The notes beneath the pieces were generated by a model, which was not told the origin of the DNA, searched no databases, and was given only the letters and a program-made list of their open reading frames with translations. DNA of 64,000 nucleotides, taken from assembly GCA_965279295.1 (NCBI GenBank), contig CBDIHQ010000008.1. One strand, written 5' to 3'. Position numbers and translations under genes: made by a program. This stretch comes from Aquabacter sp965279295 (GTDB lineage: Bacteria; Pseudomonadota; Alphaproteobacteria; Rhizobiales; Xanthobacteraceae). Shown piece by piece: positions 35,203 through 42,764 of this stretch (positions are counted from its first letter, which is position 1; every line of letters begins with the position of its first letter).

Positions 35203-35955
35203 TCAATGCGCCCCGTTGAGCATGCCGAACACCGCCTTGTAGTTTCCGCTCGCTTCCGCGTTGCGCAGGAACTTGACCCGCGCGACGGCATTCTCGTGCG
35301 CGTCCGGGTTGGCTTCCAGCAGCCCCACGGTCTCGCTGATGAAGGCGTCCAGCGGCATGGAGTTTGGGTTGGTGTCGTGGCCGGGCATCAGTTCGGTGGC
35401 AACCGCCGGGGGCGCCAGCTCGATCACCTGGACCGGCGTGTCGCGCAGCTGGAAGCGCAGTGATTGGCTGTAGGAATGCATCGCCGCCTTGGTGGCATTG
35501 TAGGTCGGCGTCGCTGCCAGCGGCACGAAGGCGAGGCCCGAGGTGACGTTGATGATGGTCGCGCTCGCCTGCCGGCGCAGATGCGGCAGCAGGGCTGCGA
35601 TCAGCCGGATCGGCCCCAGCAGATTGGTGGCGATGGTCGCCTCGGCGTCGGCGAGATCGAACGGCTCGGCCAGCAGGTCTTCCGGGCGCATGATGCCGGC
35701 ATTGTTGATGAGCACGTTGAGCGCCGGATGCGCCTTCGTCACCTCTTGCGCCAGCGCGGTGACGCCGGCCTGTGTCTCCACATCCGCCGCCACATAGGAC
35801 ATGCCGGGATTGCCTGACACAACCGCCTCCAGGGCGCTCTTGCGGCGTCCGGCGATGATGACGGTATTGCCCGCCGCCTGAAGCGCCTTTGCGAGCGCCG
35901 CCCCGATGCCGGAGCCGCCGCCGGTGATGAGAATGGTGTTGCCTGCGATCTTCAT
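35203..35955 (-). CDS. SDR family oxidoreductase
   Basis: The 250-residue classical short-chain dehydrogenase has the Rossmann TGGGSGIG near residue 11, NNAG near 85, the catalytic Ser in INVTSGL and YNATK near 152. It resembles the DltE-like group of SDRs (PDAHENAVARVKFLRNAE tail). Substrate unknown. It is divergent from an HxlR regulator across 116 bp, a common arrangement in which the regulator represses the oxidoreductase. Confidence 0.9.
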   Translation of the reverse strand: MKIAGNTILITGGGSGIGAALAKALQAAGNTVIIAGRRKSALEAVVSGNPGMSYVAADVETQAGVTALAQEVTKAHPALNVLINNAGIMRPEDLLAEPFDLADAEATIATNLLGPIRLIAALLPHLRRQASATIINVTSGLAFVPLAATPTYNATKAAMHSYSQSLRFQLRDTPVQVIELAPPAVATELMPGHDTNPNSMPLDAFISETVGLLEANPDAHENAVARVKFLRNAEASGNYKAVFGMLNGAH

Positions 35956-36071
35956 GGCTTCAGCCTCTTTAAAAAAGAGCGGGTGAACCGCCTGTGATGC
36001 TGATATAAACCCACGCTCCCTATTGGGAAGTAGGCACTAAATATATCCATACATACCTAAAAGAGAGTGTC
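35956..36071. promoter_or_regulatory. Divergent SDR/HxlR promoter region
   Basis: This 116-bp AT-rich region holds both promoters. A TCCC-TATT-GGGA palindrome at 36017-36028 is followed by AAGTAGGCACTAA, which is similar in style to HxlR-type operators, and by an AT-rich ATATATCCATACATACCT run. It is a candidate operator; no binding site can be assigned for certain. Confidence 0.4.
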
Positions 36072-36506
36072 ATGGCTGCCGAGAGTGCTCCCGCATCCGC
36101 CAACCCCCAAGGGGCCAATTCAGGCCATGCCTATCCCGAAGACCTCGACCCGCGCGTCGAGGCGCTGGTGGATGATCTGATCGGCCGGGTGGCGGACAAA
36201 TGGACCATGCTGATTCTGGAAGTGCTCACCGAGCATGGCGAGCAGCGGTTCACCCGGATCGGCGAACTGGTGGGTGGCATCAGCCAGAAGATGCTGACGC
36301 AGACCCTGCGCCACATGGAGCGCGACGGCCTGCTGGTGCGCACCGTGCATCCGGTGATCCCGCCCAAGGTGGAATACCGCCTCACCGATCTCGGTCTGAC
36401 GCTCGCCGAGGCGTTCTGCGGGGTCTGGAGCTGGGCCGCCGCCAATCTGGACCGCATCGAGGGCGCCCGGCAGGCGTTCGATGCCAAGGCGGGGAAGAAG
36501 GATTAG
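36072..36506 (+). CDS. HxlR-family transcriptional regulator
   Basis: The 144-residue winged-helix protein has the HxlR core: DKWTMLILEVLTEHGEQRFTR, GGISQKMLTQTLRHMERDGL, and the wing VHPVIPPKVEYRLTDLG. It lacks the usual N-terminal Cys found in redox- or aldehyde-sensing members; the only Cys is near 116. The start at ATG 36072 gives a ~20-residue Ala/Ser-rich leader. It is divergent from the SDR gene, and its stop overlaps the convergent truncated haemoglobin gene by 4 bp. Confidence 0.9.
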   Translation: MAAESAPASANPQGANSGHAYPEDLDPRVEALVDDLIGRVADKWTMLILEVLTEHGEQRFTRIGELVGGISQKMLTQTLRHMERDGLLVRTVHPVIPPKVEYRLTDLGLTLAEAFCGVWSWAAANLDRIEGARQAFDAKAGKKD

Positions 36507-36889
36507 GCGCGGCCCAACTTTGCGGGGTCGAACAGGATGCCAGCCTGAAGGCTGCGGGCGATGCGCGTGGCGGTTTCGACCAGCACTGTCGCCTGCGCCG
36601 GGGAGAAGCGTTCGTGCGCGGTTTCCCGCCACAGCCGAAGCCAGACCGGAAACAGCGGGGCAAACGCCTCGGGCTTCAGCGGCAGGGCTTTGTGGACTGC
36701 CAGCGGATTGCCCTTGTAGCGTCCGGCCTTGAGCATGACCGAGCACCAGAAGTCGGTCAGCGTGTCCATATGCTCCGGCCAGTTCTCGACCGCCGCATTG
36801 AACACAGGACCGAGCGCGGGATCGCACCGCACCTTGGCGTAGAACGCATCCAGCTGGCCGCGCAGCGCGGGCTCATCGATGTCGCTCAT
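36503..36889 (-). CDS. Group III truncated haemoglobin
   Basis: The 128-residue protein matches group III truncated haemoglobins (Campylobacter Ctb type): LDAFYAKVRCDPALGPVFN, a WPEHMDTLTDFW segment with helix B-E residues, YKGNPLAVHKALPL carrying the proximal His, and FPVWLRLWRETAHERF. Group III members bind O2 and NO tightly and are tied to nitrosative or oxygen stress. ATG 36889 overlaps the stop of the HPP/CBS gene as ATGA, so the two are translationally coupled. Confidence 0.85.
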   Translation of the reverse strand: MSDIDEPALRGQLDAFYAKVRCDPALGPVFNAAVENWPEHMDTLTDFWCSVMLKAGRYKGNPLAVHKALPLKPEAFAPLFPVWLRLWRETAHERFSPAQATVLVETATRIARSLQAGILFDPAKLGRA

Positions 36890-38037
36890 GCGCTCAGCCG
36901 GTCCCGGAACAGGGCGGCGATCAGGTCGGATTGGGTAACGATGCCGGCGAGCTGGTCGTTGGCGTCCACCACCGGCACGGCATGCAGCCCGCCGTCCGCC
37001 ATAAGGGGCACGAGGTCTGCGATCGGGGTGTGAGGGCGCGCGGCGCGGACATTCACGGTCATGATCTCCTGTACCGACCCCTGGGGCGCGCGGGCAAGCC
37101 TGACCACATGGCGCAGGCGCTGCGCGAGGGAAACCCGCGGACCTGCGCTGCCCCATGCGGCTTTATCCAGCAGATCGCTCTGGGTGACGATACCCACCAC
37201 CCGCGCGTCTTCCGTCGTGACCGGCAGCGCCTTGACCGCGTGTCCGCGCAGCAGGTGGAGGGCGGCCCGCATCGAGGTCTCCGGGGAGACGGCGGTGACA
37301 TCGCGCGACATGATATCGGCGCAGGTGATCTCGCCGGAGCGGCGGGCATAGGCGCGCACCTCGGCAAGGCGCAGAACTTCCGCGAGATCGGAGCGGCTCA
37401 CGTCCAGCAGCCGGTCATATTGCGCCAGCGCGGCGTCGAGATCCGCCGCCGAGAAGCCGAGCCGGGCCGAGGGCGGCTGGTCTTTGTTCTCGCGCGGCGC
37501 CGTTGCCGCCGGGGCGGGATAGGGGCGGCCGGTGAGGGCGTTATAGGCGAGCGCTACCGCCAGCAGCAGCACCGAGTTCAGCAACACCGGCGTCAGCACG
37601 AAACCGTAGCCGGCGGCGTGGACCGCATCGCCCCCGAGTACTGCGGTGAGTGCCACGGCGCCGCTGGGCGGGTGCAGGCAGCGCAGGGCTAGCATGAGGC
37701 CGATGGCGATGCCGCCCGCGAGCCCCGCCGCCAGGAACGGATCAGGCACGAAGCGCGCGGCGGTGACACCCACCACGGCCGCCACGAGATTGCCTGCGAT
37801 CAGCGACCAGGGCTGCGCCAGCGGGCTCGACGGCACCGCGAACAGCAGCACCGAGGAGGCGCCCATGGGCGCGATCAGCAGCGGCAGCGCGGAATCCGGC
37901 CCCAGGGCGAGGCGCGTCGCGACGCCTGTGACGACCAGACCGATCAGCGCGCCGACAGCCGCGCGCAGCCGTTCAATCGGACTGACGGGGGCAAGCGTGG
38001 GCGCGAAACGTTTCAGAACCAGGGAGATTTGGGACAT
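36886..38037 (-). CDS. HPP family membrane protein with C-terminal CBS domain pair
   Basis: The 383-residue protein has an HPP domain of four membrane helices (about 20-165) with the signature LHPPSGAVALTAVLGGDAV. A Pro/Ala linker and two CBS domains follow (about 240-380; CADIMSRDVTAVSPETSM and QEIMTVNVRAARPHTPIADL, each ending VGIVTQSDL or AGIVTQSDL). HPP proteins have been tied to nitrite transport in cyanobacteria and plastids. CBS pairs usually sense adenine nucleotides. The frame continues upstream, but ATG 38037 precedes the usual start. Coupling to a truncated haemoglobin suggests a nitrogen-oxide role, as inference. Confidence 0.88.
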   Translation of the reverse strand: MSQISLVLKRFAPTLAPVSPIERLRAAVGALIGLVVTGVATRLALGPDSALPLLIAPMGASSVLLFAVPSSPLAQPWSLIAGNLVAAVVGVTAARFVPDPFLAAGLAGGIAIGLMLALRCLHPPSGAVALTAVLGGDAVHAAGYGFVLTPVLLNSVLLLAVALAYNALTGRPYPAPAATAPRENKDQPPSARLGFSAADLDAALAQYDRLLDVSRSDLAEVLRLAEVRAYARRSGEITCADIMSRDVTAVSPETSMRAALHLLRGHAVKALPVTTEDARVVGIVTQSDLLDKAAWGSAGPRVSLAQRLRHVVRLARAPQGSVQEIMTVNVRAARPHTPIADLVPLMADGGLHAVPVVDANDQLAGIVTQSDLIAALFRDRLSA

Positions 38038-38232
38038 GGCGATGAGCGGCGATCCGGGGGAGGGGCTTCCCGTTGGCAACGGCCGCGACTGAGTCCGGAC
38101 GCTCCATCGGCCAGGACTTTAGCAACTTGCCTATTCATTGGGCAATCCTGTCATGGGTCTGCCAGCCATGGTTCTGTGGCGCCGGCGCGCCGCACGCGCT
38201 ACATGCGGAACAGCGCCTCAAGAAAGCCCGCC

Positions 38233-38838
38233 ATGCCCCGTGCCGTCGCCGGCCCCGAGATCGAACGCCTGATCCAGTTGCTCGCCCGCCTGCCGGGCCT
38301 CGGCCCGCGCTCGGCGCGCCGGGCGGCGCTGCACCTCATCAAGAAGCGCGAGGCATTGATGGCGCCGCTCACCACGGCGATGGGTGATGCCCTGGGCAAG
38401 ATCGTGGAATGCCACGTTTGCGGAAACGTGGATGTGCGCGACCCTTGTACGGTCTGCACCGATCCCCAGCGCGAGGCCGGCACCCTGGTGGTGGTGGCGG
38501 ACGTGGCCGACCTCTGGGCTCTGGAGCGCGCGGCGGCCCTTCGGGCGAAATACCATGTGCTCGGCGGCGTGCTGTCGCCGCTGGACGGCATCGGCCCCGA
38601 CGACTTGAATCTCGGAAAGCTGGTGGAGCGGGTCCACCGCGATGCCGTCTCCGAAGTGATCCTGGCGCTGGGCGCCACTGTGGATGGGCAGACCACCGCG
38701 CATTACATCACCGATCTTCTGCGCGACCTTCCGGTGAAGATCACGCGCCTCGCTCATGGCGTGCCGGTGGGTGGTGAATTGGACTATCTCGACGAAGGCA
38801 CGCTGTCCGCCGCCATCCGCGCCCGGACGCCGATCTAA
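38233..38838 (+). CDS. recR: Recombination protein RecR
   Basis: The 201-residue RecR has the helix-hairpin-helix LARLPGLGPRSARRAALHLI, the zinc finger CHVCGNVDVRDPCTVC, and a Toprim domain (LVVVADVADLWALE, LGGVLSPLDGIGPDDL). It closes with the C-terminal THYI-like region and VPVGGELDYLDEGTL. With RecF/RecO it loads RecA at gaps. It usually follows ybaB directly; here four genes and ~3.1 kb separate them. I take ATG 38233; the frame is open far upstream but without homology. Confidence 0.94.
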   Translation: MPRAVAGPEIERLIQLLARLPGLGPRSARRAALHLIKKREALMAPLTTAMGDALGKIVECHVCGNVDVRDPCTVCTDPQREAGTLVVVADVADLWALERAAALRAKYHVLGGVLSPLDGIGPDDLNLGKLVERVHRDAVSEVILALGATVDGQTTAHYITDLLRDLPVKITRLAHGVPVGGELDYLDEGTLSAAIRARTPI

Positions 38839-38938
38839 AGCCGGACCGCGACGGCATGGAGCATCGCCATCGGTCGGGTGACGTGCCACCTTGCCTGCGG
38901 GATAAGGCCGGGCGGATGCTTGGCCAAGGGACGAGCGC

Positions 38939-39355
38939 ATGATCGGGAGGCGGGGAAACGGCAGGGCGGGGCGGGCGCATGACGCGCGTGCCTTTCTATC
39001 TGTCGCCCTCGCCTATGCATTCCTGCTCCAGACATTGCTGTCGCTGGCGCTGTTCACGCAGCATTCCATGGCGGCGGCAACGCCCGATGCCGCGTTCTTC
39101 CTGTGCCATGGCTCTGATGCGGGTGTCCCCGATCCCGAACGCGGCGAACGCCAGAATACCGCCCGCCTCGCCGCGCCCTGTGCCTTCTGCGCGTTTGCTA
39201 CCTCAGGCACCGCCGCACTCCCGCCGGACGTCAAGGTTCTGCCGCTGGTCCGCTCCTTTGCGCTGCTGGCGCAGCCGGAAGCGCCGGCCTTCACGCCCCC
39301 TGCGTCCGCGCGTTCCACCACCCGCCTCTCCCAGGGACCTCCGGCAACGGCGTGA
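38939..39355 (+). CDS. DUF2946-like small membrane/secreted protein
   Basis: The 138-residue protein has a basic N-terminus, one membrane or signal segment (about 19-45, SVALAYAFLLQTLLSLALF), and a Cys/His-containing stretch with FLCHGSD and PCAFCAF. A Pro/Ala/Ser tail follows. This matches the general plan of DUF2946 proteins, which are commonly found next to TonB receptors and copper genes; a TonB receptor follows 60 bp later. The Cys/His residues could bind metal. The family assignment is by resemblance, not a motif match. Confidence 0.55.
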   Translation: MIGRRGNGRAGRAHDARAFLSVALAYAFLLQTLLSLALFTQHSMAAATPDAAFFLCHGSDAGVPDPERGERQNTARLAAPCAFCAFATSGTAALPPDVKVLPLVRSFALLAQPEAPAFTPPASARSTTRLSQGPPATA

Positions 39356-39415
39356 TCCGAGCCGGCCGAACGGCTGCTCCATCCCCCCGATCATCAGCCA
39401 TTCCCGGAGAAGACA

Positions 39416-41704
39416 ATGTCGCGCCTGTTGCGGGCCGCCGGCATGCTCGCGGTGTCCGCCGTCCTGAGCCCTGCCCTCGCCCAAACCATCGAATTGCCAG
39501 ACGTAAACGTGGACGCGGGGAACGCGCCATCGTGGGCGCCCCCGCCCATCAAGGAAAAATACAGCCTGCCCCAGACCAGCCAGAGCATCACCGCCAGCGA
39601 GATCGAAACGCAGGTGAACGCGGTGGATGCCGAGGACAGCGTGAAATATTTCCCCAGCCTGTTCGTGCGCAAGCGCAACAGCGGCGATACCCAACCGGTG
39701 CTGGCGACCCGCACCTGGGGGGTGAATTCCTCGGCCCGCAGCATGGTCTATGCGGACGACACGCTGCTCTCGGCCTTCATCGCCAACAACAACACCCTGG
39801 GTGCCCCGCGCTGGGGCATGGTGACGCCGGAGGAGATCGAACGGGTCGATTTCCTCTATGGCCCGTTCGCCGCTGCCTATCCCGGCAATTCCATCGGCGG
39901 CGTGCTGCTGTTCACCACCAAGATGCCGGACACATTCGAGTTCAATGCCAAGCAGACCGAGGCGCTCCAGACCTTCAGCCGCTACAACACCTCGGGCGAT
40001 TATTTCACCAGCCAGACCAACGTCTCCACCGGCGACCGGCAGGGCAATTTCTCGTTCGTCATCAGCGGCAATTACCAGAACAGCTACAGCCAGCCGCTGG
40101 CCTGGATCACCACGCCGGGCGTGCCCGCCGGCACATCGGGCATCATCCCGGCGCTGAACAAGCTGGGCCAGCAGGCCAATGTCGCCGGCGCGGGCGGCCT
40201 GCTCCACACCGAGATGGCCAATCTGAACGGCAAGTTCGCCTGGGACATCACGCCCTGGCTTAAGGCGAAATACCAGGTCGGCCTGTGGGCCAACGATGCC
40301 ACTTCCTCGGTCCAGACCTATCTGCGCACGGCCACCGGCCAGGCGACGTTCGGCGGGCTCGCAGGCTTTGCCAGCAGCAATTACACGCTGAGCCAGCAGC
40401 ACCTGATGAACGCCTTCTCGCTGAAGACCGACACCGGCGGTGCCTGGGATTGGGATCTGGCGCTGTCGCGCTACGATTATCTGGACGACACCCAGGCCAG
40501 CCCGTTCGGCGTCACGACGCTCGCCAACTTCACCACCAACGGCAAGGTGGCGAACCTCACCGGCACCAATTGGATGAACGGCGACCTGAAGGCGATCTGG
40601 CGCCCAAACGCCGAGCACGAGGTGAGCTTCGGCATTCATGCCAACCGCTATTATCTCAACAGCCCCACCTATGCGGTGCCGGTCTGGAACGCAGGCGTCA
40701 CCACCTCCGGCCAGCTTTACACCGATAGCATCGGGCAGACCCAGACCCAGGCGCTATGGGCGCAGGACGCCTGGAAATATGCCTCCGACATGACGCTGAC
40801 CCTCGGCGGCCGGCTGGAGATGTGGCGGGCGTCGGACGGCTTCAACCTCGCCACCACGACCACGTCGCTCGGCGTCATCACCGGCACCACCACAGTCTCC
40901 CAGCCGGAACAGGATGCGACGCGCTTCTCACCCAAGGCATCCTGGCAGTGGCGGCCGCAGGACTGGACCATCACCGCCTCGGTCGGGCAGGCCTATCGCT
41001 TCCCGACCGTGACCGAGCTGTACCAGATCGTCCAGACCGGCTCGGTCTATGCCGTGCCGAACCCCAACCTGGTGCCGGAAGATGCGCTGAGCGCGGAACT
41101 GGCGATCGAGCGCGACATCGGCAATGGCCGTGTGCGCGTGTCGTTCTTCAACGAGCATGTGGAGGACGCATTGATCCAGCAGACCGCGTTCCTGCCCAAC
41201 GTCGCGGTGCCGGTGAATTATGTCAGCAACGTCCAGGCGATCCGCAACACCGGGATGGAGATCGCGATCAACAAGCGCGATGTGGTCGTGCAGGGGCTCG
41301 AGCTGTTCGGCAGCCTGACCTATGTGGATTCGCGCATCCTCGCCGATCCCACCTACACCAACAGCGCCGGCCAGTATGTGAACGTGGTGGGCAATCATGT
41401 GCCTTATGTGCCGGACTGGCGGGCCACCTTCGGGGGCACCTACACGCCGGACGCGTTCTGGTCCTACACAGTGGCGGCGCGCTACAGCGGCAAGCAATAT
41501 TCCACGCTGGAGAACAACGACGTCATTCCCAACGTCTATGGCGCGTTCGACAGCTTCTTCGTGGTGGATGTGCGGGTGCGATACAGGGTCAACGACAACG
41601 CCAGCTTCAGCTTCGGCGTGGACAATCTGAACAACGATTCCTACACGCTCTTCCATCCCTTCCCTCAGCGCACCTTCATCGCCGACGCCAAGATCACGTT
41701 TTGA
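39416..41704 (+). CDS. TonB-dependent outer membrane receptor
   Basis: The 762-residue protein has a signal peptide (cleavage after ALAQ near 22) and a short TonB box-like IELPDVNVDA. The plug domain covers about 45-170 (SITASEIETQVNAVDAEDSV, RVDFLYGPFAAAYPGNSIGG) and a long beta-barrel ends in phenylalanine (FIADAKITF). The barrel N-half is rich in Ser/Thr/Asn. The ligand is not readable. The upstream DUF2946-like gene and the nearby ferritin suggest a metal or metallophore. Start ATG 39416 follows GGAGAAG. No other TonB system gene is nearby. Confidence 0.9.
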   Translation: MSRLLRAAGMLAVSAVLSPALAQTIELPDVNVDAGNAPSWAPPPIKEKYSLPQTSQSITASEIETQVNAVDAEDSVKYFPSLFVRKRNSGDTQPVLATRTWGVNSSARSMVYADDTLLSAFIANNNTLGAPRWGMVTPEEIERVDFLYGPFAAAYPGNSIGGVLLFTTKMPDTFEFNAKQTEALQTFSRYNTSGDYFTSQTNVSTGDRQGNFSFVISGNYQNSYSQPLAWITTPGVPAGTSGIIPALNKLGQQANVAGAGGLLHTEMANLNGKFAWDITPWLKAKYQVGLWANDATSSVQTYLRTATGQATFGGLAGFASSNYTLSQQHLMNAFSLKTDTGGAWDWDLALSRYDYLDDTQASPFGVTTLANFTTNGKVANLTGTNWMNGDLKAIWRPNAEHEVSFGIHANRYYLNSPTYAVPVWNAGVTTSGQLYTDSIGQTQTQALWAQDAWKYASDMTLTLGGRLEMWRASDGFNLATTTTSLGVITGTTTVSQPEQDATRFSPKASWQWRPQDWTITASVGQAYRFPTVTELYQIVQTGSVYAVPNPNLVPEDALSAELAIERDIGNGRVRVSFFNEHVEDALIQQTAFLPNVAVPVNYVSNVQAIRNTGMEIAINKRDVVVQGLELFGSLTYVDSRILADPTYTNSAGQYVNVVGNHVPYVPDWRATFGGTYTPDAFWSYTVAARYSGKQYSTLENNDVIPNVYGAFDSFFVVDVRVRYRVNDNASFSFGVDNLNNDSYTLFHPFPQRTFIADAKITF

Positions 41705-41737
41705 CGAGATCACGTTCTGAGGTCTTTACGCAAAACA

Positions 41738-41766
41738 CTTATGCCCGGGCGTGGCCCGGGCATAAG
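41738..41766. terminator. Terminator hairpin between TonB receptor and ferritin genes
   Basis: Perfect 13-bp stem CTTATGCCCGGGC / GCCCGGGCATAAG with a GTG loop. On the minus strand TGTTTT follows, so it can serve as the ferritin terminator; on the plus strand no T-run follows. The composition resembles the common Rhizobiales ATGCCCGGGC-type extragenic palindromes. Confidence 0.75.
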
Positions 41767-41779
41767 CCGTGGTTAAGTC

Positions 41780-42277
41780 TCAGCTCGCCTTGGCGAGGCC
41801 GGCGAGTTCCTTGTCGAGCAGATAGAGCGAGTTCGGGCCTTCGCCGATCAGCTCGATCTTGTCGAGGATCTGACGGCAGAGCTTCTCTTCCTCATGCTGC
41901 TCGGCGGCGAACCACTGGAGGAACTGGTCGGTCTCGTAGCTGTGCTCCTCGCGGGCAAGCTCGATCACGTCGTAGATGTTGCGGCTGACCTTGCGCTCTT
42001 CTTCCTGCACGCGCAGGAAAAGTTCCTTGATGTCGGCGGCTTCCACCACCGGCTGAGGAAGCGCGTTGAAGGAGATCGGCGCACCGAGATCGTCGAGGAA
42101 CGCAAAGAACTTCAGCATGTGCGTGAGTTCTTCGGCGGCGTGCACGAGGAGGAAGTCCTTCGCGCCCTCATAGGCCTTGCCCGAGGCCCAGGCCGCAGCT
42201 GCGAGATAGACGTGATGAGCGGCAAGCTCACCGTTGAGAAGATCGTTGAGCTTGGCTTCAAGCTTTGCACTGACCAT
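41780..42277 (-). CDS. ftnA: Non-haem ferritin
   Basis: The 165-residue four-helix ferritin has the ferroxidase residues of FtnA: Glu near 17 (LLNGELAAHHVYLAA), Glu/His in AAEELTHMLKF, and Glu residues in the third helix RVQEEERKVSRN and fourth helix AAEQHEEEKLC. No haem-ligand Met at the bacterioferritin position is evident, which favours a non-haem ferritin. It stores iron. Start ATG 42277 has GGAGTG upstream. A likely Nramp remnant and a palindromic promoter region lie directly upstream, so iron or manganese control is plausible. Confidence 0.88.
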   Translation of the reverse strand: MVSAKLEAKLNDLLNGELAAHHVYLAAAAWASGKAYEGAKDFLLVHAAEELTHMLKFFAFLDDLGAPISFNALPQPVVEAADIKELFLRVQEEERKVSRNIYDVIELAREEHSYETDQFLQWFAAEQHEEEKLCRQILDKIELIGEGPNSLYLLDKELAGLAKAS

Positions 42278-42334
42278 TTTACACTCCAGGGTTCTGCCGG
42301 CGGTTCTTCCGCGGCGTTGAAAGAAAAGGCGAAA

Positions 42335-42607
42335 TCAGCCGCCGGGGCTCCCACCAGACGTGTGTCCGAGCAGCAAGAGGTTGAGCACCGGGCGAATGGC
42401 GGCGGGCCAGATCACGACGCGGATCCACGGCCGGTTCACCACCAGCGGCAGAATGGCGAACGGAAGCTGGATCGAGAAGACGACCTGGATCAACACCAGG
42501 ATCTGCACCGGCTGTGCGTGCGTCAGGATGGCGGAGCGCGGGTGTCTGCAGAATGCCCCCGACTTGCGTGCCATGCGACCCCCGCCATGTGCTTCGCCCT
42601 GCGGCAA
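42335..42607 (-). pseudogene. Probable C-terminal remnant of an Nramp (MntH-like) transporter
   Basis: The open frame includes VQILVLIQVVFSIQLPFAIL, then PLV and a Trp-rich stretch ending PVLNLLLLG. The ILVLxQVVxSIQLPFAILPLV block is close to the last-but-one helix of Nramp Mn/Fe transporters, and the end fits the final helix. Only ~65 of ~430 residues are present and the rest is missing. The first ~30 residues show no Nramp similarity. It is a decayed or deletion-truncated gene rather than a small protein, but the match is by eye. Confidence 0.42.
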
Positions 42608-42658
42608 GCTATCGAGGACTGCGGGGGGATCAATGACCCGGAGGCGGTAAAGGGCTAC

Positions 42659-42686
42659 ATTATAATTCGTCTAATCCTAAGGATTA
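42659..42686 (-). promoter_or_regulatory. Candidate promoter with palindromic operator upstream of Nramp remnant/ferritin
   Basis: On the minus strand a perfect TATAAT (42664-42659) lies downstream of a TAATCCT-N-AGGATTA palindrome (42672-42686), in an AT-rich island of an otherwise GC-rich region. The layout suits repression by a Fur-family or MntR-type metal regulator. No -35 box at ideal spacing is clear. Confidence 0.45.
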
Positions 42687-42764
42687 CCAAGAGATTCAGT
42701 GCCTGCAAGACCCGAGGAAAGCTTCTGGAGGGCTTCCGAATTTGTCGCAGGCCGGCCCGCGCGG

